Assembly (NCBI RefSeq): GCF_000235605.1
Contig: NC_016584.1
Span: 5,705,151-5,769,150 of the forward strand
Origin: Desulfosporosinus orientis DSM 765
GTDB taxonomy: Bacteria; Bacillota; Desulfitobacteriia; Desulfitobacteriales; Desulfitobacteriaceae
Direction: 5' to 3'
Length of the DNA: 64,000 nucleotides
The notes beneath the pieces are model-generated. The model saw only the letters and a list, made by a program, of their open reading frames with translations. It searched no databases and was not told the origin of the DNA. Numbering within the stretch: position 1 is the first letter of the stretch; the number at the start of each line of letters is the position of its first letter. Made by a program: the position numbers and the translations under genes. Positions 46,654 to 57,378 of this stretch are shown piece by piece.

Positions 46654-47592
46654 TCACATAGCACCTAAGTTTGCAAGTTTCGAACCGGGATAATAATGGG
46701 CTAATATTTCTCCAACCTTTCTCTTGCTTTTGGCTAAATCGTTGGCCCCCCACTGTGACATGCCAACGGCATGCCCATTTCCATAGGTTGTTATTGTTAT
46801 ACCTTCCGGGCGAAGTGTATACTCAATATCTGTGGAGGCAAGCCCCAATGCTGTTCGCACTTGAACAGCCGTATAAACCTTGCCTAGGACTTGTATACTT
46901 TTTGCTCTTCCTGCCGCCGTTTTTGCTAACACTTGAAAGTCCTTTGAGTTCAAACTGCGAGGATTTTCCTTAAGCCCTAACTTCATAAACAGCTCTTGGG
47001 CAGTGAACCTATAAGTATTAACATATCGCTGTACATTGACTTCTCCTGAACTGACATTTTGCAGATAAGGGCGAGATGAACTCCAAACATCCTCTGAACG
47101 CTCCGTTGGCCTTCTGCCGCAGCTGCTGTGAAAAAAGGCATCAATAAAGTCTCCGTTGTACACTAAGACCACACCTTGAGTCTGAGCCACAGCCTTGTTT
47201 ATTTTATTTCGATATTGCCAATAATTCAGCCATCCCCAATTTTTTCTCATTTTAGCGTCTGACAACCATACTTGTGTTTGTACTGTTGTATCCACATCAT
47301 AACCTTTGTTCTCCTGACTTTCCTGTTTAATTCGTTTAACAGCATATGTGCGTGCGGCTACTGCCTGAGCTTTTAAAGCTTCCAGTTCAAACTCTGCTGG
47401 CATTTCAGCTGCCACGACTCCTACAACATATTCCTCAAGAGACAGTTTTTCAACATTTCCATTAGGCATTAATACTTTAATTGAGATGTCACTTACGGTT
47501 TTATTCTCCTTATGCCAGCGTAAAATACTAAAGGGGATCACAATAACCACACACAATGATATTACGATAAGCCATATCCATTCTTTTTTCAT
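46654..47592 (-). CDS. spoIID: Stage II sporulation protein D (lytic transglycosylase)
   Basis: From ATG 47592 (site GCAGGAGGG), the 312-residue protein has an N-terminal membrane helix and the SpoIID domain: LSLEEYVVGVVAAEMPAEFELEALKAQAVAARTY with the catalytic Glu, and the C-terminal YGNGHAVGMSQWGA motif. SpoIID cuts peptidoglycan glycan strands during engulfment, working with SpoIIP and SpoIIM. It is preceded by a SigE-like promoter. Confidence 0.95.
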   Translation of the reverse strand: MKKEWIWLIVISLCVVIVIPFSILRWHKENKTVSDISIKVLMPNGNVEKLSLEEYVVGVVAAEMPAEFELEALKAQAVAARTYAVKRIKQESQENKGYDVDTTVQTQVWLSDAKMRKNWGWLNYWQYRNKINKAVAQTQGVVLVYNGDFIDAFFHSSCGRRPTERSEDVWSSSRPYLQNVSSGEVNVQRYVNTYRFTAQELFMKLGLKENPRSLNSKDFQVLAKTAAGRAKSIQVLGKVYTAVQVRTALGLASTDIEYTLRPEGITITTYGNGHAVGMSQWGANDLAKSKRKVGEILAHYYPGSKLANLGAM

Positions 47593-47624
47593 TAAACCCT
47601 CCTGCAGTACAAGCATTTGCTTTA

Positions 47625-47654
47625 AATCTATGCAAATCGATAAAAGAATATGGC
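47625..47654 (-). promoter_or_regulatory. Putative SigE promoter of spoIID
   Basis: On the minus strand GCCATATT is followed by 14 bases and CATAGATT, against the SigE consensus KMATATT-N14-15-CATACAnT. It lies 33 bases upstream of the spoIID start and just after the murA terminator. Confidence 0.6.
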
Positions 47655-47669
47655 TGCCACAGAATACAA

Positions 47670-47702
47670 AAAGAACAAGAGCAGAATTTACTCTTGTTCT
47701 TT
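47670..47702. terminator. Terminator after murA
   Basis: AAAGAACAAGAG (47670-47681) pairs with CTCTTGTTCTTT (47691-47702), 19 bases past the murA stop on the minus strand; further Ts follow on that strand. Confidence 0.85.
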
Positions 47703-47721
47703 AATCAATAAGCCAATAATC

Positions 47722-48984
47722 CTAAGACGCTGACTCTTCCTCACGAATAATATTAGCTCCTATTCGAGAAAGCTTTTCCTCAACCATTTCGTAACCCCGG
47801 TCAATATGATGGACTCCCCTAATACTGGTCACACCTTCCGATGTCAAGGCCGCTAAGATTAGGGCGGCACCTGCCCGCAAATCTGTGGCCGTCACGGGAG
47901 CGGCATTCAAACGTTGTATTCCCTGGACAATAGCACTTCGGCCTTCAATCTTAATATCGGCACCCATACGCTTTAACTCATCCACGTGCATAAATCGATT
48001 TTCAAAAACTGTCTCTGTAATCAGCCCCGTGCCTTTGGCCCGTGTCAAAAATGCCATAAAGGGAGCCTGAAGATCCGTGGGGAAACCGGGGTGAACCTGA
48101 GTTTTAATATCAACTGCATGGTACACGCCATCCCCACTGACGCGAATTCCATCCTCTTCTTCAGCCATGCGAACTCCTGCTTCCTCCATCTTGGCGATAA
48201 GGGGCTTCAAGTGATCGGCAATGACGTTCTGCACTAAAACATCCCCGCCTGTCGCTGCCGCCAATAACAAATAACTTCCTGCTTCAATGCGGTCAGGGAT
48301 GACAGTATGAGTCGTTCCATGGAATTCGGAAACGCCTTCGATATAAATAATGCTGGTACCCGCTCCCCGGACCTTACCGCCCATTTCATTGATAAAGGTT
48401 GCTAAGTCAACAATCTCCGGCTCTTGGGCAGCATTTTCGATGAGGGTTGTGCCCTGGGCCATTGATGCTGCCATCATGATATTTTCTGTGGCTCCCACAC
48501 TGGGATAATCCAAATAGATCCGTGCTCCTTTTAACCCTTTGGCTCTAACATCCAAGAAGCCGTGATCCATCTTGACCTCCGCTCCTAAAGCCTCCAGTCC
48601 CTTTAGATGCCAGTTTATGGGACGAGAACCAATGGCACATCCACCCGGATGAGATATACGTACATGACCTTTTCGTGCTAACAGCGGCCCCATGGTAACA
48701 ATAGAGGCCCGCATCTGAGATACAAGATCATAAGGGGCTTCAATACAATCTATCTCACGGGCTTGAATCGTCAGGGTCGAGCCCTTCCGCTCAACCGTCG
48801 CTCCCAACGCCGAAATAACCCGATTCATAACATTAACGTCTAACAAATCTGGAGCGTCATCTAATCTTATTGGTTCTTTGCATAACAAACTTGCTGCTAT
48901 AATAGGAAGAACAGCATTTTTTGCTCCACTTACTGTAATTGTTCCTTCAAGTGGTTTTCCGCCTGTGACTGTAAGCTTACTCAA
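47722..48984 (-). CDS. murA: UDP-N-acetylglucosamine 1-carboxyvinyltransferase MurA
   Basis: The 420-residue enzyme transfers enolpyruvate to UDP-GlcNAc, the first committed step of peptidoglycan synthesis. The catalytic cysteine is present (C116 in HPGGCAIGSRP), which predicts fosfomycin sensitivity unless other factors intervene. The N-terminal SGAKNAVLPIIAASLL and VGATENIMMAASMAQG are typical. TTG start with a GGGGG leader. It precedes spoIID and follows the YwmB-like gene, as in Bacillus. Confidence 0.97.
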   Translation of the reverse strand: MSKLTVTGGKPLEGTITVSGAKNAVLPIIAASLLCKEPIRLDDAPDLLDVNVMNRVISALGATVERKGSTLTIQAREIDCIEAPYDLVSQMRASIVTMGPLLARKGHVRISHPGGCAIGSRPINWHLKGLEALGAEVKMDHGFLDVRAKGLKGARIYLDYPSVGATENIMMAASMAQGTTLIENAAQEPEIVDLATFINEMGGKVRGAGTSIIYIEGVSEFHGTTHTVIPDRIEAGSYLLLAAATGGDVLVQNVIADHLKPLIAKMEEAGVRMAEEEDGIRVSGDGVYHAVDIKTQVHPGFPTDLQAPFMAFLTRAKGTGLITETVFENRFMHVDELKRMGADIKIEGRSAIVQGIQRLNAAPVTATDLRAGAALILAALTSEGVTSIRGVHHIDRGYEMVEEKLSRIGANIIREEESAS

Positions 48985-49137
48985 ATTCTGAAGACACCCC
49001 CTATCCTGGCCGTTGTCTGTCTTTATTGACCTAAGGTCTTTTATACAGCCAAATTCACTTAATATGTTTCCGACCTGTTATTATTCTCTTTGCTTCACTA
49101 CTTTTCCTGCTTAATTTCGACCTTTTTCTTAACTGGT

Positions 49138-49797
49138 TTAGAACTCATTCAGTAAAACAGGTATGGCTAAAACCGTTTGTCCATTATTACTGTCTCTCCG
49201 GCTGACAAGTTGTATATTGACCCTGTCCTTACCTGCCAAGACACTGGTTTTCAGGTTGTCTTGATATGCTGCAACAGACATTAGATTATCTGTCAAAATC
49301 CATTGGGCTGGTTTAGTGTTCTCTTTACTTAGAAAACCGGCGACATCGATGACTTGCGGAACACGTTCGTCGAAATAGATGATCCCCCCTGCTTTTTCAA
49401 TAATGGGTGCCATTGTAGTATACCATTTTAACAAGTCCTTTTCTTGACTTTTATTCACTCTATCGTCACCAGAAAGGGAGATTGCCGTCTGCTGGCTTGC
49501 CGTCTTTAGTTCCTTACAGACCCATCTCCAATCCGGGGTAGGTTTCTTTGTCCAAATCATCTCCGGGATAGTAGGGCTTTCGAACCAGAGTGTTAGGCTG
49601 ACATTGGCATAGTCTATCCCCGTACAACCGGAACTCAATAATAAGGGTATCTCAGAATTTTTATCGTTGGTATTATCGTTCATTGGCCTTAAATTAAAGG
49701 CTCCTATGCTTATCACTGCTAAAAAAATTATCCAAAACATGAACAGCTTCAGATGACAAATATGAAATGCTGTTGAACATTTTCTGCCTCTAAGCAT
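49138..49797 (-). CDS. ywmB: YwmB family protein
   Basis: The 219-residue product has an N-terminal membrane anchor (about 17-35) and an extracytoplasmic domain. The call rests on its place between the atp operon and murA and on weak sequence character (YANVSLTLWFES, a conserved WRWVCKEL region). YwmB proteins have a TATA-box-binding-like fold of unknown function in the envelope. The ATG has GAGG upstream. Confidence 0.65.
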   Translation of the reverse strand: MLRGRKCSTAFHICHLKLFMFWIIFLAVISIGAFNLRPMNDNTNDKNSEIPLLLSSGCTGIDYANVSLTLWFESPTIPEMIWTKKPTPDWRWVCKELKTASQQTAISLSGDDRVNKSQEKDLLKWYTTMAPIIEKAGGIIYFDERVPQVIDVAGFLSKENTKPAQWILTDNLMSVAAYQDNLKTSVLAGKDRVNIQLVSRRDSNNGQTVLAIPVLLNEF

Positions 49798-49897
49798 ATT
49801 ATAACCTCTTCTCCAAATTTGGTATCCTTCTTAGTTTTACCAAATAGTGAGAAAGCTAACATATTTATTCATGGATTCTCGAGATTATTTAGAAAAA

Positions 49898-49940
49898 GCC
49901 TATGCCGAAATCCCAAGCGCCTGGGATTTTTGGCATAGGC
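49898..49940 (-). terminator. Second intrinsic terminator between atpC and ywmB
   Basis: GCCTATGCC (49898-49906) pairs with GGCATAGGC (49932-49940), with an inner AAATCCCA/TGGGATTT extension. On the minus strand it is followed by TTTTTCTAAAT. It lies 200 bases past atpC, after repeat copy B. Confidence 0.8.
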
Positions 49941-49947
49941 TTACGTT

Positions 49948-50065
49948 AATGGGTTCACTCCTGTGGACGAAGCTGCCCTAGCTTTTGGGTCTAAGAGTCA
50001 TTTGATGCATGTTTAAGGCTTTAGGAGTGCGTTTCTTGCCCGCTAGGGCATGTTCGAGGTTTCAT
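49948..50065 (+). repeat. Dispersed intergenic repeat, copy B
   Basis: The first 46 bases match 6887-6932 with two mismatches; the remainder shares shorter blocks. It is enclosed by terminators at 49898-49940 and 50080-50106. The plus strand would end at the atpC-side hairpin with a T-run (GAGGGCTTTTT). Confidence 0.65.
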
Positions 50066-50079
50066 TTTTTAGAGTAGAT

Positions 50080-50106
50080 AAAAAGCCCTCATAAAGAGGG
50101 CTTTTT
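50080..50106. terminator. Terminator of the ATP synthase operon
   Basis: AAAAAGCCCTC and GAGGGCTTTTT form an 11-bp stem with a 5-base loop, with T-runs on both strands, 32 bases past the atpC stop. Confidence 0.92.
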
Positions 50107-50138
50107 CATGACTTCATCAATCATCAATTTTACCTGAG

Positions 50139-50546
50139 TTACTTTTTATCTCCTACAGCACTGATACGAGCAACCGCTCTTCGCAGTGCATACTCAGCGC
50201 GGCGTACATCAATTTCGTTGGTACGAGCTGCTAAGCGTTTCAATGCCCGTTCTTTGGCTTCCACTGCACGTTTCAAATCAATTTCTTCACCAAGCTCAGC
50301 TGTGTCTGCGAGCACGGTAGCTAAATTGTCAGCCACTTCCACAAATCCGCCGGCAATGGCAGCCTGCTTAACCGTACCATTGAAGGTATAACGTATAACG
50401 CCTATATCCAAGCCTGCAATTAATGGCGCGTGGTTCGGCAATACTCCTAACTCACCCATAGCGCCAGGGAAAATAACAAACTCAACATTTTCATTTAATA
50501 CGTCCCCTTCTGGAGAGACAATGCGTAGAGAGAATGATCCTGCCAT
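50139..50546 (-). CDS. atpC: ATP synthase epsilon subunit
   Basis: The 135-residue protein has the N-terminal beta sandwich (FPGAMGELGVLPNHAPLIAGLDIG) and C-terminal helical hairpin of epsilon subunits (KRAVEAKERALKRL). It forms the central stalk with gamma and regulates ATP hydrolysis. It is the last gene of the atp operon, 3 bases after atpD, with a GGGGGCG leader. Confidence 0.97.
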   Translation of the reverse strand: MAGSFSLRIVSPEGDVLNENVEFVIFPGAMGELGVLPNHAPLIAGLDIGVIRYTFNGTVKQAAIAGGFVEVADNLATVLADTAELGEEIDLKRAVEAKERALKRLAARTNEIDVRRAEYALRRAVARISAVGDKK

Positions 50547-50549
50547 GGC

Positions 50550-51962
<1,413 letters not shown>

Positions 51963-51985
51963 TTATTGGGTTTTTCCGGCAGCTT

Positions 51986-52831
51986 TTACTCTAAAGCAGC
52001 TGCTCCACCGACAATTTCAGATATTTCCTTAGTAATCGCCGCTTGTCGAGCTCTGTTCATAGCCAGCGACAACCGGTCAATCATATCCGCGGCATTATCT
52101 GTTGCCGAGCTCATAGCCGTCATCCTAGCCCCTTGCTCACTTGCTTTTCCTTCAAGGATTGACCGAAAGATCTGTGTCTCAACATATTTCGGTAACAAAC
52201 TTGCAAGGATCTCATCAGGCGACGGTTCAAAAATATATTGTTTACCTTGTTTGCCCTCCGGCTTTTCGATCGGAAGTAATTTGACTTGTACGGGTCTCTG
52301 GTTAATGGCGCTTACAAACTCAGTATACATGAGATAAACCTCATCCGCTTCGCCCCGCTCATAGAGCCGTATTACTTCCTGGGCTATTTCTTTCGCTTGA
52401 TTATAACTTGGCGCATCACCAAGCGCTACAAACTCAGCCAAAAACTCAATTTTACCGCGTCGGAAGAAATCCCGACCTTTGCGGCCGACCGTCACCAACT
52501 TAACTTCTTGTGGTGTTTCGGCAATCAAACCACTGGTCTTGCGAATGAGGTTCGCATTATACCCTCCGCAGAGACCACCGTCTGACGTAATTAACACATA
52601 AACCACCTTTTGCACAGGCCGCTTTACTAAAAGCGGATGAACTGTATCCACGGGAGCCTGTGATAGGCGTTCCAAGACCCCTTGCATTTGGCGGGCATAT
52701 GGACGGGCAGCGCTAAGTTTTTGTTGGGCTTTTCTGAGTTTGGCCGCGGAAACCATTTTCATCGCCTTAGTGATCTGCTGCATATTGCGGACGCTGCGGA
52801 TCCGACGACGAATATCGCGTACTCCTGCCAC
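51986..52831 (-). CDS. atpG: ATP synthase gamma subunit
   Basis: Gamma is the rotating central shaft of F1. Read from GTG 52831 (MAGVRDIRRRI), the 281-residue protein has the N-terminal RNMQQITKAMKMVSAAKLRKA helix and the C-terminal MSSATDNAADMIDRLSLAMNRARQAAIT helix that fill the alpha3beta3 core. An earlier GTG at 52840 sits too close to the AAGGAG site. Confidence 0.97.
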   Translation of the reverse strand: MAGVRDIRRRIRSVRNMQQITKAMKMVSAAKLRKAQQKLSAARPYARQMQGVLERLSQAPVDTVHPLLVKRPVQKVVYVLITSDGGLCGGYNANLIRKTSGLIAETPQEVKLVTVGRKGRDFFRRGKIEFLAEFVALGDAPSYNQAKEIAQEVIRLYERGEADEVYLMYTEFVSAINQRPVQVKLLPIEKPEGKQGKQYIFEPSPDEILASLLPKYVETQIFRSILEGKASEQGARMTAMSSATDNAADMIDRLSLAMNRARQAAITKEISEIVGGAAALE

Positions 52832-52855
52832 CTCATTCACCTACTCCTTTTTAAT

Positions 52856-54364
52856 CTAGGCCACAAACCCCTGTTTGAATTCATTAATGGCTTTCTCAAG
52901 ATCGGCGATCAGTTCATTGGAAAGCGCCTTCTCGGTGCGGATTTTAGCCAACAGGTCAGCCTTTACGGAGCGCATGAAGCGCAGGTATTCTTGTTCAAAT
53001 TTTCCAATTTTCTCAACATCGATATCATCAGTAAACCCTTTAACCGCCGCGTAAATAACCACAACTTCTTCCTCAACGGGCATTGTTGCATATTGATTTT
53101 GTTTGAGAATTTCCATCGTCCGTTTTCCACGGTTGAGACGCATTTGGGTAACTTTATCCAAGTCAGAGCCAAATTGTGCAAACGCTGCTAATTCACGATA
53201 GCTGGCGAGGTCCAAACGAAGCTGACCGGCAACTTGTTTCATAGCTTTAACTTGCGCGCTACTACCTACCCGGGAAACGGAGAGACCAACGTTGATTGCT
53301 GGCCTGAAGCCGGCGAAAAAGAGGTCTGATTCCAAAAAGATCTGACCATCCGTAATGGAAATAACGTTAGTGGGAATATAGGCTGACACGTCACCCGCCT
53401 GAGTCTCAATAATCGGGAGTGCAGTCATTGAACCTCCGCCAAGTTCGTCAGAAAGCTTGGCAGCGCGCTCCAAGAGACGGGAGTGGAGGTAGAAAACATC
53501 TCCAGGATAGGCTTCACGTCCGGGTGGACGTTTGAGAAGCAGTGAAAGTTCACGGTAAGCAACCGCTTGTTTGGAAAGATCATCATAAATAATCAGAACA
53601 TGCTTGCCGTTATACATGAACTCTTCACCCATTGCAGCACCTGAGTAAGGAGCGATAAAGACCATTGGTGCAGATTCAGAAGCTGTAGCAGCAACGACAA
53701 TCGTGTATTTCATAGCATCATGTTCTTCTAATTTCTGAACTACGCTGGCAACTGTGGATGCTTTTTGACCTACAGCTACGTAAATACAAATCATATCTTG
53801 ACCTTTTTGGTTAATGATTGTATCGATAGCTACTGCAGTTTTACCTGTTTGGCGGTCACCGATAATTAACTCACGCTGACCACGTCCAATCGGAACCATG
53901 GCATCAATTGATTTAAGACCGGTTTGCATAGGTTCATGCACGGATTTCCGCGCAATAACACCTGATGCCGGGGATTCAATCGGACGATACTTATCCGTCA
54001 CAATCTCCCCTTTGCCATCAATAGGCTGTCCAAGAGCGTTAACAACGCGGCCAATCAAAGCCTCGCCAACTGGGACTTCCACGATTCGCCCTGTTCTCTT
54101 GACTTGATCGCCCTCTTTAATCCCTGTAAAGGGTCCAAGAATAACGCAACCGATATTATCTTCTTCAAGGTTCATGGCCATACCGTAAATGTTGCCAGGG
54201 AACTCTAAAAGTTCGCCGGCCATGGCTTTTTCCAGACCATAAACACGGGCAATTCCGTCTCCAACCTGGATAACTGTCCCAACATCAACGATGTCAACAG
54301 CCGTGTCGTAACGTTCAATTTGCTGTTTTATAATGGAACTTATTTCTTCTGGACGCAAGTTCAT
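52856..54364 (-). CDS. atpA: ATP synthase alpha subunit
   Basis: The 502-residue subunit has Walker A GDRQTGKT, the alpha-specific arginine-finger region ([11 protein letters not shown]) and the N-terminal [14 protein letters not shown] that binds the delta subunit. It forms the non-catalytic sites of F1. The gene starts 4 bases after the atpH stop. Confidence 0.98.
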   Translation of the reverse strand: MNLRPEEISSIIKQQIERYDTAVDIVDVGTVIQVGDGIARVYGLEKAMAGELLEFPGNIYGMAMNLEEDNIGCVILGPFTGIKEGDQVKRTGRIVEVPVGEALIGRVVNALGQPIDGKGEIVTDKYRPIESPASGVIARKSVHEPMQTGLKSIDAMVPIGRGQRELIIGDRQTGKTAVAIDTIINQKGQDMICIYVAVGQKASTVASVVQKLEEHDAMKYTIVVAATASESAPMVFIAPYSGAAMGEEFMYNGKHVLIIYDDLSKQAVAYRELSLLLKRPPGREAYPGDVFYLHSRLLERAAKLSDELGGGSMTALPIIETQAGDVSAYIPTNVISITDGQIFLESDLFFAGFRPAINVGLSVSRVGSSAQVKAMKQVAGQLRLDLASYRELAAFAQFGSDLDKVTQMRLNRGKRTMEILKQNQYATMPVEEEVVVIYAAVKGFTDDIDVEKIGKFEQEYLRFMRSVKADLLAKIRTEKALSNELIADLEKAINEFKQGFVA

Positions 54365-54368
54365 TCTG

Positions 54369-54935
54369 TTATTTCACCCCTACTTCCTGAGGTTTATCCG
54401 AGTTTCTACGTAAGTTCTCACGCATAGTTTCCAAAGCGTGGGCAATGGTTCCATCAATTACGCGATCGCCGATCTGTATTAGAACCCCACCAATGAGTTC
54501 AGCTCGAACTTCGCTGATAATGCGAACCTCTTTCCCTGTCATACGTGCAATAGCCTTTTTAAGTTCATCAAGCTGGGAAGCGCTTAAATCAATAGCACTG
54601 GCCACTTTAGCTTCTACTACTTGACGTGCCTCGTCAGCCAACCTCGTAAACTCACGTTGAATGAATGGCAAAAGATAGGCTCTTCTCCGATCAATCAAAA
54701 GATAAAGGAAACGTCTTGTTATATCCCCAAAATCATCTCCCATTAACTTATCCATAACAGATTTTTTATCATTTACTGAGATATGAGGATGTAACAGGGT
54801 GTCTTTAACCTCTTCATTTTCCTCCACCATCTTGGTAAGTTCGCGTAAATCGGCATCGATTGGATCAAGGGCTGTCTCAGAGGCAATTTCAAACAAGGCT
54901 TGGGAATACCTACGAGCAAGTGATCCTTCTATCAT
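54369..54935 (-). CDS. atpH: ATP synthase delta subunit
   Basis: The 188-residue protein joins F1 to the peripheral stalk. The N-terminal [15 protein letters not shown] and C-terminal [27 protein letters not shown] are family signatures. It overlaps atpF by 4 bases. Confidence 0.96.
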   Translation of the reverse strand: MIEGSLARRYSQALFEIASETALDPIDADLRELTKMVEENEEVKDTLLHPHISVNDKKSVMDKLMGDDFGDITRRFLYLLIDRRRAYLLPFIQREFTRLADEARQVVEAKVASAIDLSASQLDELKKAIARMTGKEVRIISEVRAELIGGVLIQIGDRVIDGTIAHALETMRENLRRNSDKPQEVGVK

Positions 54936-55429
54936 TGCATTTCCCCTACCTCTTGAATAAATTGCTCTATAAGTTCTCCTTGACCCTTCATGTCAAGTTT
55001 CTGTCTAATAATCTTCTCAGCTACTAAAACTGAAAGATCTGCAACTTGTGCTTTGACATCGGCAATAGCCCGATCTCGTTCACGTTCAATATCTACAAGG
55101 GCAGATTTTTTGATCTTCTCTGCTTCTTCATGAGCTACGGCTAAAATTTCAGATGAGCGCGTTTCGCTGATCTTAGTAGCCTTTGCGATCACTTCTTGGG
55201 CTTCCTGGCGAGCCTTCCGCATTTCCTCTTGGTATTCTTGTTTTATTTTCTCTGCCTGTTGACGTTCGCTTTCCGCCTGAGAAATCATGGATTCAATGTG
55301 ATTCCGCCGTTCTTCCATGATTTTCATCAGCGGTCCCCAAGCAAATTTGCTGAGAAGCCAAACGAGCAACAGAAATGATAAAATCGTTGCGACTAACGTA
55401 TAGTCAAAAGCAATAGGATTCCCACCCAA
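54932..55429 (-). CDS. atpF: ATP synthase b subunit
   Basis: The 165-residue protein has one N-terminal membrane helix (about 8-26) and a long charged helix (about 30-150) that dimerises as the peripheral stalk. It begins at TTG 55429 after GGGGGG with about 7-base spacing. The b subunit gene is single, as expected for a non-photosynthetic Firmicute. Confidence 0.95.
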   Translation of the reverse strand: MGGNPIAFDYTLVATILSFLLLVWLLSKFAWGPLMKIMEERRNHIESMISQAESERQQAEKIKQEYQEEMRKARQEAQEVIAKATKISETRSSEILAVAHEEAEKIKKSALVDIERERDRAIADVKAQVADLSVLVAEKIIRQKLDMKGQGELIEQFIQEVGEMQ

Positions 55430-55540
55430 TGGTCTACCCCCCTCTCGAGTCTGATGACGTCGGGATGATTCTTTTCAAGGGGGAACTAATGTTCCCCCTT
55501 GAATTAAGATGGGCTGCATTCCTTAGCCCAGTACACGACC

Positions 55541-55801
<261 letters not shown>

Positions 55802-55866
55802 TTATAAGTATTATTCCCTCAGTGAGCGGAGTGCAACACTGAAAACTAACACAAAAATCGAAGTGC

Positions 55867-56622
55867 TTAATGTTCTGAAGGCGTAACGGCTTGAGATACG
55901 TATGCTGTGGTCAGCACCGTAAATACATAAGACTGAATGGCTCCAACAAAAATGCTAAAGGCCAGCCATATTACCGAAGGAATAACTCCCGGTAAAACCC
56001 ATATTCCCGGCAACATTAGAATAACCTTAAGCAGAATTTCGCCGGCAAAGATATTTCCGAAAAGACGGAAAGCAAGGGTTAATGGTTTCGACAACAAATC
56101 AACTGCGTGAATGACGGCGAATACCGGGTACGGCTCGATAAAGTGATGAAAATAATGAGCCCCCTTTGTCTTTATCCCTAAGGAAACCACCAGAATAATC
56201 GTCAACAAGGCAAGCGCCATGGTGACGTTAATATCTGAGGTTGGCGCCTCCGAGAATGACCCTTCGAAAATTTTGTTCAGATGTGCGAATTCTATGTGAA
56301 AATCTTCCAAGAGACCAAAGGTAAAATTCGGGATCACGCTGACCATGTTGGAAAAGAAAACAAACATAATCAAAGTCAGCAAATAGCTTAAAATCGGGCG
56401 TCCCTGTGAATAGTCCATATTGTCGGATACAAGGTTCTTTACAAAATCAACAATCCATTCCAAAACATTTTGCATTTTACCCGGTTTGCCACTGGTTAAA
56501 TGACGCACCCCTAAATAGCAGAAAATTAAAATAGCAGCCATAACAAGCCAAGTATTAATCAAGGTTCTCGCGTGAAAGGTCATATTCCCCAGATGCCACA
56601 GAACTAATTCTTCTTCATGCAC
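55867..56622 (-). CDS. atpB: ATP synthase a subunit
   Basis: The roughly 251-residue membrane protein forms the proton half-channels. The essential Arg is in SKPLTLAFRLFGNIFAGEILL. Three in-frame starts are possible: ATG 56646, GTG 56634 and GTG 56622. The last is preferred because an AAAGGGG element lies 11 bases upstream and its product starts like other Firmicute a subunits (HEEELVLWHLG); all overlap the atpI end. Confidence 0.94.
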   Translation of the reverse strand: MHEEELVLWHLGNMTFHARTLINTWLVMAAILIFCYLGVRHLTSGKPGKMQNVLEWIVDFVKNLVSDNMDYSQGRPILSYLLTLIMFVFFSNMVSVIPNFTFGLLEDFHIEFAHLNKIFEGSFSEAPTSDINVTMALALLTIILVVSLGIKTKGAHYFHHFIEPYPVFAVIHAVDLLSKPLTLAFRLFGNIFAGEILLKVILMLPGIWVLPGVIPSVIWLAFSIFVGAIQSYVFTVLTTAYVSQAVTPSEH

Positions 56623-56986
56623 TTCGTTTTTCACCCCTTTCTCCATTGGTTTTATTTATTGCCACAATGGTAAAAGATATGATTACCCCTGTAACAATTC
56701 CTACCGCTAAAGTGAACAACCAACTATTATGGAAACGAGCAACTAAGGTGATTATAAGAGTAACCATGCCAAGACGAGCAAATAAATTTCTGCGCATTCG
56801 CTTAATTGCTGACCTAATGTCAAGTTCAGAACTTCTCAGGGCTTCACGATAAAACCATAAGGTATAACCAAAACCAATCCAATATCCCAGCAGACCTCCT
56901 AAATAATCCTGGCGACCCGTTAAAGATATGACCAGCAATATTAAAGCAGTCCCACTAAACAGTACAACAAAGCTACTTTTTATCAT
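56615..56986 (-). CDS. atpI: ATP synthase I-like protein
   Basis: The 123-residue protein has about four membrane helices and sits between atpZ and atpB, the usual place of atpI. AtpI assists c-ring assembly or magnesium uptake for the synthase. Sequence conservation in this family is low, so the call rests mainly on position and topology. It overlaps both neighbours. Confidence 0.8.
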   Translation of the reverse strand: MIKSSFVVLFSGTALILLVISLTGRQDYLGGLLGYWIGFGYTLWFYREALRSSELDIRSAIKRMRRNLFARLGMVTLIITLVARFHNSWLFTLAVGIVTGVIISFTIVAINKTNGERGEKRSA

Positions 56987-57203
56987 TGGATGCTCCCAAC
57001 TTCATTAAAGTGACTACTAAGTAGCTCCCTCCGAGTACTAGTCCAATTAACATTAAACTAATGGTGAACAACGGTTTTGTTTGCCATTGGGCATCGAGGA
57101 ATCTTCCCACGAAGTATCCTCCCCCAACCAAAACTGCTAACGTAGTGGATATACTGGAACCGACAACAATTGCTTTCTGCCATGATCTTTGTTCTTTAGA
57201 CAT
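56973..57203 (-). CDS. atpZ: AtpZ/AtpI family small membrane protein
   Basis: The 76-residue protein has two membrane helices with the glycine-rich GGYFVGRFLDAQW motif of AtpZ proteins. It is the first gene of the atp operon and overlaps atpI by 14 bases. AtpZ and AtpI have been proposed to act together in ion supply or c-ring assembly. Confidence 0.85.
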   Translation of the reverse strand: MSKEQRSWQKAIVVGSSISTTLAVLVGGGYFVGRFLDAQWQTKPLFTISLMLIGLVLGGSYLVVTLMKLGASNDKK

Positions 57204-57229
57204 CTTATTCGTTCCTTATGTAAGTAATT

Positions 57230-57257
57230 TTTATACGTATGATTATAGCGAAATCAA
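57230..57257 (-). promoter_or_regulatory. Likely SigA promoter of the atp operon
   Basis: On the minus strand TTGATT (57257-57252), a 16-base spacer and TATAAA (57235-57230) precede atpZ by 26 bases. A perfect TATAAT also occurs within the spacer region and could be an alternative -10. Confidence 0.5.
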
Positions 57258-57378
57258 TCATTTGAACAGCCAGATTCATTGTCAGTTAGTATGCTACATT
57301 TTAACAGTTAATACTATATTTAATATATTAGCATATTTTGACGAGACTTTGTGCTTTTTTTTACAGCATTGAAGAATT

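Noticed and set aside
52682-53191. 169-codon plus-strand open frame
   Set aside because: It is fully antisense to atpG and atpA, which are certain genes; no ribosome site or family signature.
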